Shown here in pieces: positions 41,004 through 51,111 of a stretch of DNA of 64,000 bases (the stretch's first letter is position 1; each line of letters begins with the position of its first letter). Source of the DNA: Vulcanisaeta sp. JCM 16161 (lineage in GTDB: Archaea > Thermoproteota > Thermoprotei > Thermoproteales > Thermocladiaceae); assembly GCF_001316285.1 (NCBI RefSeq), contig NZ_BBDO01000009.1, positions 1-64,000 on the forward strand, read 5' to 3'. Position numbers and translations under genes: made by a program. The notes beneath the pieces were generated by a model, which was not told the origin of the DNA, searched no databases, and saw nothing but the letters and a program-made list of their open reading frames with translations.

Positions 41004-41890
41004 TCGAGTTTAGGCCTCTTAATGAGCCTAATCCTGTTGACCCTACCCTCCTTAATGACCTGGATATAACCCGCGCTCTCCAATCTCCTGATCGCCCTCC
41101 AAAGTGTTGCCTTGGGCATGTTCAACTTCCTCTGAAGATCAGCCTGATAAGCCTCACCACCCATGTCCATTAATGCCTTAAGAACCTCCCTATCGGTTGG
41201 GTTCAACCCCTCAACAATTACCGGGTTCACCTCAGGACCCCTACGCCTAATTACAAATAGGTAAGTTAATAGCGCTGCCACAGCAACAATTATAACAATC
41301 ATGACGTAGTAAAGCATTGATCCAAAAATAGAAGATGACCCTACGACCTTTGCAGTGACCGGTACTGATGAATTTGTAATCGTAGTCACGGCATTCGTAT
41401 TACCTACACTAGTTGTGGTGGTCTTTGTTGTGATGCTTGTCTTATTAGCTATTGGTAATTCAGGTACGAAGCCTATTGAGTAGTTACCCGACGCGAGTTG
41501 GAGCATTATTCCATTACTCACCCTGGTGAAGTTGGTTATCAAGTCTATTGGTAATTGGGTTATTAGTACGTTATTACTTACAAATAGGTTTATTGAGTAT
41601 TGTGATGAAACATTAATGATTAAGTAACTGCTGGGTGATTGGGTCACGTAGGGCGCGTATTGAATTGTAAACGAACCATTCCCAAACACGGGTATTATTA
41701 AGTGATTACCTATTAATATCGCCGGTATTATTGAACCACTTGAATTCTGAACAATTATTGGCCCCAGGGGCTTTACAGGTAATGTAACGTTTAGCAAAGC
41801 CGTACTCTGCACAGTGGTTACGTTTATGCTCACCAATGAACCGTTACTCAATAGATAGATGAACACGGAAATCAATGCTACCAGCATCAT
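41000..41890 (-). CDS. Membrane-anchored winged-helix regulator
   Basis: 296 residues. Signal/TM segment at the N-terminus (MLVALISVFIYLLS), a 190-residue Ser/Thr/Asn-rich extracytoplasmic domain, a TM helix at about 205-225 (LYYVMIVIIVAVAALLTYLFV), then a cytoplasmic winged helix: LNPTDREVLKALMDMGGEAY, LQRKLNMPKATLWRAIRRLE, SAGYIQVIKEGRVNRIRL. This is the plan of COG2512-type archaeal membrane regulators, which may sense surface signals. Its 3' end overlaps the cyclohydrolase gene by 4 nt tail to tail. The divergence from gene 42033-43234 is only same-strand, so the two may be co-regulated. Confidence 0.85.
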   Translation of the reverse strand: MMLVALISVFIYLLSNGSLVSINVTTVQSTALLNVTLPVKPLGPIIVQNSSGSIIPAILIGNHLIIPVFGNGSFTIQYAPYVTQSPSSYLIINVSSQYSINLFVSNNVLITQLPIDLITNFTRVSNGIMLQLASGNYSIGFVPELPIANKTSITTKTTTTSVGNTNAVTTITNSSVPVTAKVVGSSSIFGSMLYYVMIVIIVAVAALLTYLFVIRRRGPEVNPVIVEGLNPTDREVLKALMDMGGEAYQADLQRKLNMPKATLWRAIRRLESAGYIQVIKEGRVNRIRLIKRPKLD

Positions 41891-42032
41891 TGATTCGATT
41901 ATGGCTTATTGACTTAAAAACTTTATTAATTCACTTAGTAATAAAAAGAGAAATAGAATGAAAAATAGGAGGATATACATGAAGATTAAATTAAATAATT
42001 TTTAATAAAATATGACCTAATAATAAACCTTA

Positions 42033-43228
42033 TTAACCACCACCCTTACCCTGTCCTCCCCGTCCATGACTCTGCTGTCCTCCTTGTTTGCCCATGCCCT
42101 GACCGTGCTGCCCCTTACCATGTCCCTGTCCATGTAATTGCCAGCCCTTGGCCTCTTGGCCGAACTGCTGTGTAATGTTGAGCCAATCGCTGAATCCCTT
42201 ACCGTGCCTGAGCATTTGCAGTAATTGCGCCTGCGCTGTTTCATTACCCTGTATTAATGGTATATCATCTTAAGCTCCTTAAATAGTTCATGCAATTCCT
42301 TAACACTTGTTATATTGAGTCCAGTGATGTTGGTTAGCATGCCTAACTCATGATCCAGCATTGCTAACTGAGTTAGTGTTTCATTTAGGGTTATTGACCC
42401 CCTTATTATCTGCATTACGTAGTGTTCAAGCTCATGGTCAACCCTATTTGCAAACCCTATTTTCTGCTCCTCATAGTACTGACTAGTTATATTACTCAGT
42501 AATGACTTATACTCACTTAGCAATGCCATGGCCTCTGAGTAATTACCGCTGACCAGGGCCTTATTCAACTGGCTTAGTAGGCTGTATATTTCGCTCGCCT
42601 CGGTGCTGTTCAGTAGTCCCTGTTGCTCGAGCCTCATTAGCGTCTCATTGAGTAGCATTAGTCTGTAGGTTAGTGTTCTATTCCAAATCTCGGCATGCTT
42701 CTCAAGCGCATAGACATGAACCAGGTAGTGCCTAAGGTGTACAAGGAATTGAAGTGCTAATAGGCACTCACCCTTACTGACATAATAATTAGTAATGTTC
42801 TGTAGCACCGCGGGTGTTAAGGTGAGACTGGTTATGTTGTATGCCGTCATGTTGAACTTCGTTATGTTGAATCCCGTGAATGTGCCGTTTATGGCAGTCT
42901 CATTAAAGCCCGTGGCGTTGACGGTGATTAATGACGTGGCATTAAAACCACTCATGTTTGCGCCTACCCTCATTAACCACATATCATCGATGTATAGGTT
43001 AGCTTGAATCGCGGTGAGTAGGCCGGGTGGGCATGTGGTTACGTTAGTCATGGTTACGTTGCTTATGGACGTCGCGTTAACGCTAATTGTTGAGTTGGTG
43101 GTATTAGTTGTTTGGGAGGCTAGTAGTGGGTTTGCGGTCATGGCCACGGTTAGTACTAGCGTTAGTGCCAGTGCGGTGACCAGCGCTATTACTCCTATAT
43201 CTATTACTTTTCTGTTTCCCATGCTCAT
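42033..43228 (-). CDS. Secreted sequon-rich protein with Gly/Gln/His tail, frameshifted
   Basis: About 398 residues. Signal peptide near the start (VIALVTALALTLVLTVAM). The next 100 residues hold a dense series of N-glycosylation sequons, several in a repeated phrase (FNATS, FNETA, FNITK, FNMTA, YNITS). A 200-residue helical domain follows (HLRHYLVHVYALEKHAEIWN, HELEHYVMQIIRG). The raw frame stops at 42254, but a one-base shift there continues DIPLIQGNETAQAQLLQML to a tail of Gly, Gln, His, Lys (GQGHGKGQHGQGMGKQGG) ending at 42033. No family recognised. The tail may bind metal or the surface layer. Confidence 0.7.
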
Positions 43229-43348
43229 CACCAAATCCTAAATTAATTATTTAATAAAGGAATCCTCCTGAAAACAACGCTTAATTACTGTGAAACAAAG
43301 TGAAACCAGAGGGTATGACTCTTAAAGACCGGTGATTTCCAAGGACCT

Positions 43349-44026
43349 GTGCTTATTCTAATTGATTTAGACGGCACATTATTACCCCTCGAGGCGTGGG
43401 ACCCCGTGTTTCAGGATATAAGCATGCTAATAGCTAGCAGGGCTAATGTTGATTGGAGAATTGTGTACAGGGCTGCAAAGGACCTGAATAGGGAATTATT
43501 GAGGAGCTTTACGATTAAGGCCTTTGATTGGGATTACATATTTACTGAGGTGGCTCATAGATTTGGCGTGCCCATGAGCATTGATGTTAATGATGCATTA
43601 ATGAAGTACGTGCATGGTTTCAAACTATTTGATGGCGCGCTTGAACTTCTCAAGCTGATTAGGGACTTGGGGCATAGGTTAGTCATTGCAACCAATGGAT
43701 TGTACAAGTATCAATCCGTGGTCATTAAGGAGTTAGGCCTTTCCAGGTTTATCGATGGTATTAGGACACCTGACATGGTTGGTTGCCCTAAGAATTGCCG
43801 TGAATTCTTCGATGGTGCCCAGGCAATGATTGGCGATAACCCGCTTTTCGACGTTTACTACCCGACTAGGTTTGGTTTAATGACGATATTCATTGGTGAT
43901 TGGGAAAGGAGGTTAAAATACGTATTGGATGTGTGGGGCATTGACTTATCGGGCATCAGGCCAACCTATTCCTTCAAAAGCATTAGGGATTTATTAACGG
44001 TGATAACCACCATACTTGCTCAATGA
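43349..44026 (+). CDS. HAD superfamily hydrolase
   Basis: 225 residues, GTG start. Motif I LILIDLDGTLLPLE, motif II VIATNGLYKYQ, motif IV AMIGDNPLFDVYYP. The Lys motif is less clear (RTPDMVGCPKNCREF). A helical cap occupies about residues 20-95. HAD hydrolases of subfamily I with unknown substrate; the sequence is distinct from the HADs at 20694 and 39430. Its stop overlaps the 3' end of the VKOR gene on the other strand by 7 bases. Confidence 0.85.
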   Translation: MLILIDLDGTLLPLEAWDPVFQDISMLIASRANVDWRIVYRAAKDLNRELLRSFTIKAFDWDYIFTEVAHRFGVPMSIDVNDALMKYVHGFKLFDGALELLKLIRDLGHRLVIATNGLYKYQSVVIKELGLSRFIDGIRTPDMVGCPKNCREFFDGAQAMIGDNPLFDVYYPTRFGLMTIFIGDWERRLKYVLDVWGIDLSGIRPTYSFKSIRDLLTVITTILAQ

Positions 44027-44505
44027 ACGTGGTGTCTTCGCACTTTAATAAGGAACACCGTTATCACGATGAAGTCTATTATTATCATCACATGCATTAT
44101 CGTGCAGTACATACACAGTGCGTGGAGTAGGTAGGTCTCAACAAATATTAGGTATGGAACCACCAATATCCCAATGAATCTCCAGTAAAATAGGACATTC
44201 AATGCAAGCGCGGCCAAATTTCCTGGGCCTAAGTCATATGTTAGTACGAGGATTATATTCACTATAAACCAGACTGCCGCCAATAAGTCGAGTGGAACAC
44301 CACCTATGTCTGAGTACCTACTTGAGAGTACCCTTTCGCAATCAATGGTTATTCCTGGGAATGGGGATTTAAACGATGTGCACAGCGGTGGTAGCTCGTG
44401 TAGATAGTAATACGTGTATATTACGATGGATGATGCGAATAGACCTATCGCCGAGAATATGAGCATGAGTATTAACCACGTTCTTGATAGTCTCCTCATC
44501 ATCAC
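44020..44505 (-). CDS. Vitamin K epoxide reductase family protein (VKOR)
   Basis: 161 residues, about four TM helices. The family elements are PLCTSFKSPFPGITIDCERV and LSSRYSDIGGVPLDLLAAVWF (the SxxxxxxGxP loop) and the CxxC active site LHALCMYCTIMH. Quinone-linked oxidase that helps form disulfides outside the cytoplasm, regenerating a thioredoxin-like partner; hyperthermophilic archaea use many disulfides. No Trx-like or DsbA gene is adjacent. Start is ATG 44505 (or 44502, 44499). Confidence 0.87.
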   Translation of the reverse strand: MMMRRLSRTWLILMLIFSAIGLFASSIVIYTYYYLHELPPLCTSFKSPFPGITIDCERVLSSRYSDIGGVPLDLLAAVWFIVNIILVLTYDLGPGNLAALALNVLFYWRFIGILVVPYLIFVETYLLHALCMYCTIMHVMIIIDFIVITVFLIKVRRHHVH

Positions 44506-44615
44506 GTAGATAAAGCCCTGAACTTAAATATTAATCTCACAGTGTAATTACTGCATTATTAATTAACTTTAACGAGCTAATTAATTTATTAAAGCACTGC
44601 ACTTGATTGTGCACG

Positions 44616-46597
44616 ATGTCTGAGGTGGGTAAGAGGATAATATTTCACGAATTGCTCACGCCCGAGGAGGCATTAAGTAAGGTGTTTAGTACCGTTAAGG
44701 TTGAGCCATTGGGAACGGAGGTCGTTAGAATTGAGGAAAGCTATGGGAGGGTTTTGGCGAGAGATGTGTATTCACGAATTGACGTGCCACCCTTCGATAG
44801 GGCAACAATGGATGGATTTGCCGTGAGGGCTGAGGATACCTTTGGAGCTGATGAACTTAATCCAATTAAGTTAAGGGTTATTGGTAATGTTGAGACGGGG
44901 GCCGAGGAATTGCCCCAGGTCAATTCTGGCGAGGCCGTTGAAATAGCCACCGGCGCTCCAATGCCTCCTGGAGCAAATGCTGTGGTTATGGTTGAGTATA
45001 CAAAGCGCAGTGGTGATGAGTTAGTGATATACCGCTCGGTAACACCTGGTGAGAATGTGATGTCCGCGGGCTCTGACGTGATGATGGGTGAGCTAATACT
45101 TAGGCGGTGCACGGTGATTAGGGAGAGGGAGGTTGGGTTGCTCGCGGCTGTTGGTATTGATAGGGTTGAGGTGTTCAGGAGACCTAAAGTTGCCATAATC
45201 TCGACCGGAAATGAGTTGGTTAGTCCAGGTAAGGAGTTAGGTCGTGGTAAGATATACGATATAAATACGTACACGATAGCCCATGCCGTTGCGTCAATGG
45301 GCGCTGAGCCAATAATCATGGGTATTGTTAGGGATAACATTAATGAGATGAGGGAGACCGTGAATAAGGCATTGAATATTAGTGACTTGGTGCTTTTATC
45401 AGGAGGGACTTCCGCGGGACTTGCGGACTTAACATATAGGGTGCTTGACGAGATTGGACCCCCCGGCATAATAATCCATGGGCTTAAGGTGAAGCCTGGT
45501 AAGCCGACGGTCGTTGCCGTGTCCAGAGATAATAAGTTAGTCATTGGCTTACCCGGGTACCCAAGCTCGGCGCTAATGATATTCAACATAATAGTTAAGC
45601 CAATACTGGCCAGGATGCTTTGCACGGGGTTGATGAGGTTAAGATTAGGGCTAAACTCGCCATTAGGCTGATGGCGCAAGGGTAGGAGGGCCCTTTACCC
45701 CGTTAGTCTCGTCGATACAGGGCACGGGATAGTGGCATACCCATTACCCGCTGAGTCAGGTGCCATAAGCACGCTGGCCTTCGCTGATGGTTATATAGCC
45801 ATTCCAGAAACCGTGGAGTACCTGGACAGTGGTGATGAGGTTGAGGTTACATTATTTACACATCAGTATATGCCGGCTAACCTATACATAATCGGTAGTC
45901 ATGACCTTGGACTAGACGTATTAATACCAATGCTCCCAGGCTTTGTTAGGGCTAGGGTGATTAATGTTGGTTCCATGGGTGGGCTCTACGCGGTTAAGCG
46001 TGGTGAGGCTGACGTGGCTGGTCTACACCTTGTTGATGAGGAGACTGGGCAGTACAACGTGCCGTACATGATCAAGTACGATGTTAAAAATGCAGTTCTC
46101 ATTAGGGGCTACCTCAGGGAACAGGGATTGATAGTGCCCAGGGGCAATCCCAAGAACATAAGAAGCATTGAGGACTTATTGAGGGGCGATGTGAGGATTG
46201 TTAATAGGAATAAGGGTGCAGGCACGAGATTCCTACTCGACCTGAAGTTAAAGGAGATAGCATCTAAAATGGGTATTAAATTTGAGGAATTAGTGAGGAA
46301 GGTGAATGGTTATTACTATGAGGTTAAGACCCACACAGCCGTCGCAGCCGCCGTGGCCCAGGGAAAGGCTGATGCCGGCGTTGGTATTAGGCTGCGGCTG
46401 CGATGTATGGTCTCGACTTCATACCACTTGGTTGGGAGAGTTATGACTTCGCAATACCCATTGATAGGCTTGAGAAGGATAGCGTTAAGGCATTCCTAAA
46501 CATGCTGAGGAGTAACGAATTTAGGGATGCCCTCAGTAAATTACCTGGCTATAAGGTTCCCAATGATATCGGCGAGGTTATTTGGAAGGGTCAATAA
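44616..46597 (+). CDS. moeA: Molybdopterin molybdenumtransferase MoeA fused to PBP-like domain, two frameshifts
   Basis: About 655 residues in two parts. Residues 1-400 are MoeA: PFDRATMDGFAVRAEDT, EIATGAPMPPGANAVVM, IISTGNELV, LLSGGTSAGLADLTYRVLDE (loop binding molybdopterin), GLKVKPGKPT and LVIGLPGYPSSA. It inserts Mo or W into molybdopterin. Residues about 420-655 form a periplasmic-binding-protein-like (PBP/LysR substrate type) domain (ANLYIIGSHDLGLDVLIP, VNRNKGAGTRFLLDLKLKE), presumably a molybdate or tungstate sensor or ligand-delivery domain; this fusion occurs in archaea and bacteria. Breaks near 45645 and 46390. ATG 44616 chosen; TTG 44607 is the alternative. Confidence 0.9.
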
Positions 46598-46632
46598 TTC
46601 TAAATTTAATTTATTTAATTTTAAAATTCGAA

Positions 46633-48126
46633 TTATTTAGTGGGTAGCTTGTCTACGAAGTAAACCTTCCTAAGCTTCTTGTAAAACGCTACCCTGGAGT
46701 TTACGAAATCGATCAATTCCTTATCAGATACCTTACCTTTATATTCATCGCGTAGTACTACGTAGGCCACGGGTAGTTGGCCTATGTTTGGATCCTCAGC
46801 TTGTTCTCCAGTTACGTAGGCCTCCTTAACGGCTGGGTGCCTCATTAATATTATTTCCAGGTCTCGCGGGAATATTGGATAGCCCTTATACTTAATCATC
46901 CTCTTCTTAACACCCCTGAAGTACAGCAGGCCCTTATCATCCATGACCATTAGGTCACCGGTTAATAGCCATCCATTGTAGATAGCCTTCCTCGTATCCT
47001 CAGGGTCGGAATAACCCTTCATTATCCAGGGGGCCTTAGCCGCCAACTCACCAACACTACCCACACCCAACTCCTTCGACGGATCATTTGGGTCAACAAT
47101 CTTCAACTCAGCACCAGGTATTGCCGAGCCAACGGTACCAGTTATGTCCTTGTACTTAATTGGCTGCACCGTGAGTACATACGCCTCGGTTAAGCCGTAG
47201 AACTGCACAAGTGGCACGCCAAATCTTTGGTAGAACCCCAACTGCGTTGTTGGGGGTAATGGCGCGGCTGCAGAGAGGGCTAGCCTTAATGACGATAATG
47301 CATTAGGACTTAAGTCCTTATTATTGAGTATTTGGTCGAACATCAGAGGTACCCCGGCGAATACCGTTATCCCATACCTACGTATTAACTCAGGCGTGTC
47401 CTTAGCGTCGAAGTGCCTGGCTATAACGGCCTTGGAACCCCTTACGAAGGCCGACATCAACTCCGTAAGCCCAAGTATGTGGGATAACTGGGCAACCACG
47501 AGTACCGAGTCTCTGGGGCCAAGCCCTATCGCCTCACCAAACGCGTATGGACCTGAGTATAGGCTGAAGTACGTGTGCCAAACCTGCATTGTCCTACCTG
47601 CAATGCCTGCATAGTAATAGATCAGGCCGACATCATCATCCCTAACCTCAATTGGCCTAAGGCCCGTTGGTGAACCACTATTTAATAATTCCTGAAAACT
47701 TAACACCCCCTGTCCAGAGATGTCAACACCAATCACCCTATACTTAGATAGAACCGCCCTCTCCCTCTCAATGACTGACTTATCCGCAATCACAGCCTTT
47801 GGCGCGGAATCACTTAATTGGTAGTCGAGATCCTCAGATATGGTTAACGGATCTATAAGGACTGCCGATGCGCCTAGAATCCACGTTGCGAATAATGAAA
47901 TAACGGCCTCCACACTATTACTCATAACTATGGCTATCTTATCCCCATGGCCAATGTCAAATTTACTGAGAGAGTTTGCAAGTCGGGAGGCCGTGTTATA
48001 AAGATCGCTATATGTCAATGCCACGCCACGTTCATCAATTAAGAAGGTATCGTTTGGGCGGCTCCTTAAATAATCAAGCAATGCATCAATGGGATTTTGA
48101 TGAGGATAGCTTGATTTTGTTGCCAT
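46633..48126 (-). CDS. AMP-forming ligase-like protein with degenerate P-loop and no catalytic C-terminal lysine
   Basis: About 497 residues, ANL superfamily. Recognisable parts: FLIDERGVALTYSDLYNTAS, ALSAAAPLP, FYGLTEAYVL (A5), GWLLTGDLMVMDDKGLLYF (A7) and FRGVKKRMIKYKGYPIFPRD (A8). The A3 P-loop, normally TSGTTGxPKG, reads YYAGIAGRTMQVWHT, with Ser/Thr and Lys gone. The protein ends KLPTK, just before where the family's catalytic Lys (GKxxRR) would be. It follows the ACS gene directly: ATG 48126 (or GTG 48135 overlapping the ACS stop), so the two are coupled. Perhaps a pseudoenzyme or altered ligase. Confidence 0.85.
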   Translation of the reverse strand: MATKSSYPHQNPIDALLDYLRSRPNDTFLIDERGVALTYSDLYNTASRLANSLSKFDIGHGDKIAIVMSNSVEAVISLFATWILGASAVLIDPLTISEDLDYQLSDSAPKAVIADKSVIERERAVLSKYRVIGVDISGQGVLSFQELLNSGSPTGLRPIEVRDDDVGLIYYYAGIAGRTMQVWHTYFSLYSGPYAFGEAIGLGPRDSVLVVAQLSHILGLTELMSAFVRGSKAVIARHFDAKDTPELIRRYGITVFAGVPLMFDQILNNKDLSPNALSSLRLALSAAAPLPPTTQLGFYQRFGVPLVQFYGLTEAYVLTVQPIKYKDITGTVGSAIPGAELKIVDPNDPSKELGVGSVGELAAKAPWIMKGYSDPEDTRKAIYNGWLLTGDLMVMDDKGLLYFRGVKKRMIKYKGYPIFPRDLEIILMRHPAVKEAYVTGEQAEDPNIGQLPVAYVVLRDEYKGKVSDKELIDFVNSRVAFYKKLRKVYFVDKLPTK

Positions 48127-48131
48127 GGTTA

Positions 48132-50023
48132 TCACGACTTTATATAGCCGCGTTCGATTAGGGCTGCCTTTATCTCATCCAGCGTTCTAACGTCGTCCAG
48201 CGTTGATATGTCTCCATATGGCTCATTCTTCACCAAAGCCTTAATAACCTCCTCATTATCTTACCCGACTTCGTCTTTGGTAGTCTCCTTACTATTATTA
48301 CGTCATCAACCCTGGTACCTGATGCTCTGGCGAACTCCTTAATATCGTTGATCAACGCCTCAGAAGGTGTTTCCCCTGACTTAAGCACAACGAAGGCAAG
48401 CACCTTTTCACCACCGCCGGGTGCCGGCGCACCGACTACGGCAGCCTCAGCAACCGCCTTATGCCTTGCGAGGACCCCCTCTATGTCCATCGTACCAAGC
48501 CTCTCGCCAGCAACACTTAGTATGTCATCGGCCCTACCCAATACGTATAGGTAACCGTCCGAGTCATAGAAACCATAATCGCCTGTGTAGAAGTATCCTG
48601 GGAATCTAGTCCAGTAGGTCTTCATTAGCCTCTCATAATTGGGGTCATTCCACATCTTAGCCATTGCTGGGTTCGGGATTGCGATGACTATGTAACCCCT
48701 CTGCCCAGGTGGGAGTGGGTTGCCATCATCGTCGACCACGAGCCATTTACTACCTGGGAATTGAATACCCGCTGAACCGGGCTTAAATGGTATTTCACCA
48801 AGCCCATAGGGTGTCGCTGCGATTGGTATTAGGTGCTCGGTCATCCAGTAGGCATCCGCAATTACCGTATTCGGTAACTGCTGTATATACCACTCGGCAA
48901 CGCCTGGGTTGAGTGTCTCGCCCGTATTGAGTATTATCCTTAAGCTTGATAGGTCTCCCTTAAGTGCTTCCTCACCAATGCTCCTAATTGTATATAATGT
49001 TGTCGTACTACTCCAGATTAGTGAGACGTGGTACTTCTCAATTATCCTAGCAAATAAGTCCCTCTTATAGCCCACGAATCCCTCGAACAGGAGGCCGGTC
49101 ATGCCCATTACGGGTATTGTATATAGGTTAGCCATGGGCCACACAGGCCAGCCCAGCTCACTTATTGTCCACCAAACATCCGTATCCTGTGGGTTAAACA
49201 ATGCCCTAAACGTCCAGTTAAGGCCTATTGGGTAACCACCATTACTCTGCCATAGTCCCTTAGGCCTACCCGTCGTACCCGACGTGTAGTATATGGTGGC
49301 AGGCTCATTAGCCTCCACGGGAACGGGCTCGACGTAGACCTTGCCCTTGGGGGCTACGTCCTCATAAACCAGGTCTCTACCCTGCTTAAGGTTGAAGTCG
49401 GAGAATCCCCTGGACACCACCAGCACCTTCTCAACCGGTGTTTGATACTTCTCGAGAGTCCTGTCGACCAGATCCTTCATCCTAATCTCATCACCAGCCC
49501 TAAATCCCTTCGATGCGACTATAAATACCTTTGACCCACAGTCCTGGAGCCTATATGCAAGGGTTTCCTCGCTTAAGCCGGCATAGTGAATCACTAGGAT
49601 GGCACCGAGTCTGTGGACCGCGAGGCCGAAGTAAACGGCCTCTGGTATATTTGGCATCATCATCGAAACGGTGTCGCCCTTCTTAACACCAAGCTCTTTA
49701 AGTACGTACGCAGCCCTATTCACCTCCCTATAAAGGTCCCAATAGCTAATGACCTTGCTATCGCCCCTCTCATTCTCGTAGTAAAAGGCGACCCTATTGG
49801 CCCGAGTCGGTATGTGCCTGTCAACCGCATTATAACTAATGTTCAGGTAGCCACCCCTAAACCAGTAAACATCGGGTGCCCTACCCTCGAGCACTGACTT
49901 AGGCCTTTCAAACCAGGTAAGGTATTCAGCCTTATCAGCCCAGAACTTAGCCGGGTTCTCCGCAGCCTCAATAGCCATTCGCCTTATTCTATCTAAGGAA
50001 TAGAACTTTTGATTTACCGCCAT
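48132..50023 (-). CDS. AMP-forming acyl-CoA synthetase (acetyl-CoA synthetase-like), frameshifted near C-terminus
   Basis: About 630 residues. Motifs: A3 IYYTSGTTGRPKGLW, DAYWMTEHLIP (A5, with the Trp that limits acyl length in ACS), GYFYTGDYGFYDSDGY, LGRADDILSVAGERLGTMDI and LPKTKSGKIMRR with the catalytic Lys. After RRLL the frame shifts near 48235 to ALVKNEPYGDISTLDDV and ends TGA at 48132. ATP + acetate or a similar short acid + CoA give acyl-CoA + AMP + PPi. The closest relatives in crenarchaea act on acetate, propionate or 3-/4-hydroxy acids; which is unknown. CTTAAAAAG at about 50047-50055 is the TATA box. Confidence 0.9.
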
Positions 50024-50111
50024 AAATAAAATATTTATGAACTCTTTTTAAGTATTACCTCATGAAAATAGGATGTGAAGTTTTATTGAATTATTTATGT
50101 AGGTAAAATGA

Positions 50112-50904
50112 TTATCCAACAACGCTTTTATAATAATCGAAGGTTAATTCCTCATACCACTTAGGCACCTTGGGCTCGTAGAGTGAGAACTTAGCCAGTG
50201 GGTATGGGTGTATCCTCTTCACCGCATTTATGCCAGGTATTACCAGGTTTAGATACTTGGCAGGTATTACTATGCTGATCTCATGATTCTCGGTTCTCCC
50301 AAGTATTAACTCGCCAGTCCCTGGTATGTTTATCTGAACCCTACCATATTTATGCGAATACGGTATTAATGTGCATGATGCCAGCCCAATATAGGTAATT
50401 TCGCTGGGCATTACACCATTCCAAATCAATGCCTTGGCAATGGTAGCTATTTGGCAGGTAAGCCGTAAATAACCACGACGTGTGGTTCAAAGTCTATTCT
50501 ATCAAGTGGCGATATTAACACCAGCTCTGTCGAGCCTGGTTCGAGGAATCTCAAGTGAAGCGTATTAACTATTTTACTCATTGTCTCCTTATCGGACGTA
50601 TGCCATTGCGGTATGTCCCTATCGATGTATTCCAGGGTTACCTTCGTTAAGCCAAGCGCCTCAGCGCCTATCATGCAGAAGGAGTCCTCAAGCCCAATCG
50701 CTAACTTCCATCCGTAGGTCCTCGCCATGTTTATGGCTTGGCAAAAGGCAACTCTAATGCCGAGATCCTTATATGGTCTCTTAAAATCACCTATATCGCA
50801 TTGCTCACCCCTACCGCAAAATTTGATGCCTATCGGCCATGTCATTAAGCCGAGAACTTCCCTCAACTTAGTACCCTGCTGCCTAATCTCGTCAATTGAC
50901 CCAT
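50112..50904 (-). CDS. DUF169 family protein, frameshifted
   Basis: About 260 residues. The main frames 50866-50440 and 50429-50112 join near 50445 (GLPAKIATIAKALIWNG). Features: LGLMTWPIGIKFCGRGEQC and VAFCQAINMARTYGWKLAIG at the start, then GLASCTLIPYSH and GRTENHEISIVIPAKYL, typical of the DUF169 (COG2043) family, which has conserved Cys residues and no known function. Upstream codons SIDEIRQQGTKLREV join ATG 50904 by one more base error, 25-30 nt from TTTATAAGG. I favour 50904; the first in-frame alternative is the TTG at 50866. Confidence 0.75.
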
Positions 50905-50982
50905 GAACCTTTATGCAAAAACAGCCTTATAAATAATTATACCGTGCCGTTAAGTTAATGCGTAAATTTTTACCAATAAAAT

Positions 50983-51000
50983 ATGGCAATAATATGCCAT
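50983..51000. repeat. Inverted repeat ATGGCA-N6-TGCCAT in intergenic region
   Basis: A perfect 6-bp inverted repeat (ATGGCA ... TGCCAT, spacer ATAATA) lies in the AT-rich gap between the divergent DUF169 and glutamate synthase-like genes. The size and symmetry suit a dimeric regulator site. It lies about 80 bases from DUF169's promoter and 80 from the TATTTAAAC box of the other gene. Could be chance in AT-rich DNA. Confidence 0.35.
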
Positions 51001-51111
51001 TTATTATATGATTTACCTAATGGATTTCATAATATTTAACTTCTTATTCAGGAAGATACTTGTTATATTGACGAGCAAGTATTTAAACTTATTATAAGTA
51101 TTGCGTGGTTG

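Noticed and set aside
44586..44612. Partly palindromic GCACTGCACTTGATTGTGCAC before moeA
   Set aside because: Arms are imperfect and the match is near chance level for AT-rich sequence.
44741..45679. 312-codon open frame on the minus strand opposite moeA
   Set aside because: The plus strand encodes clear MoeA motifs; the antisense frame has no signature and follows from codon bias.
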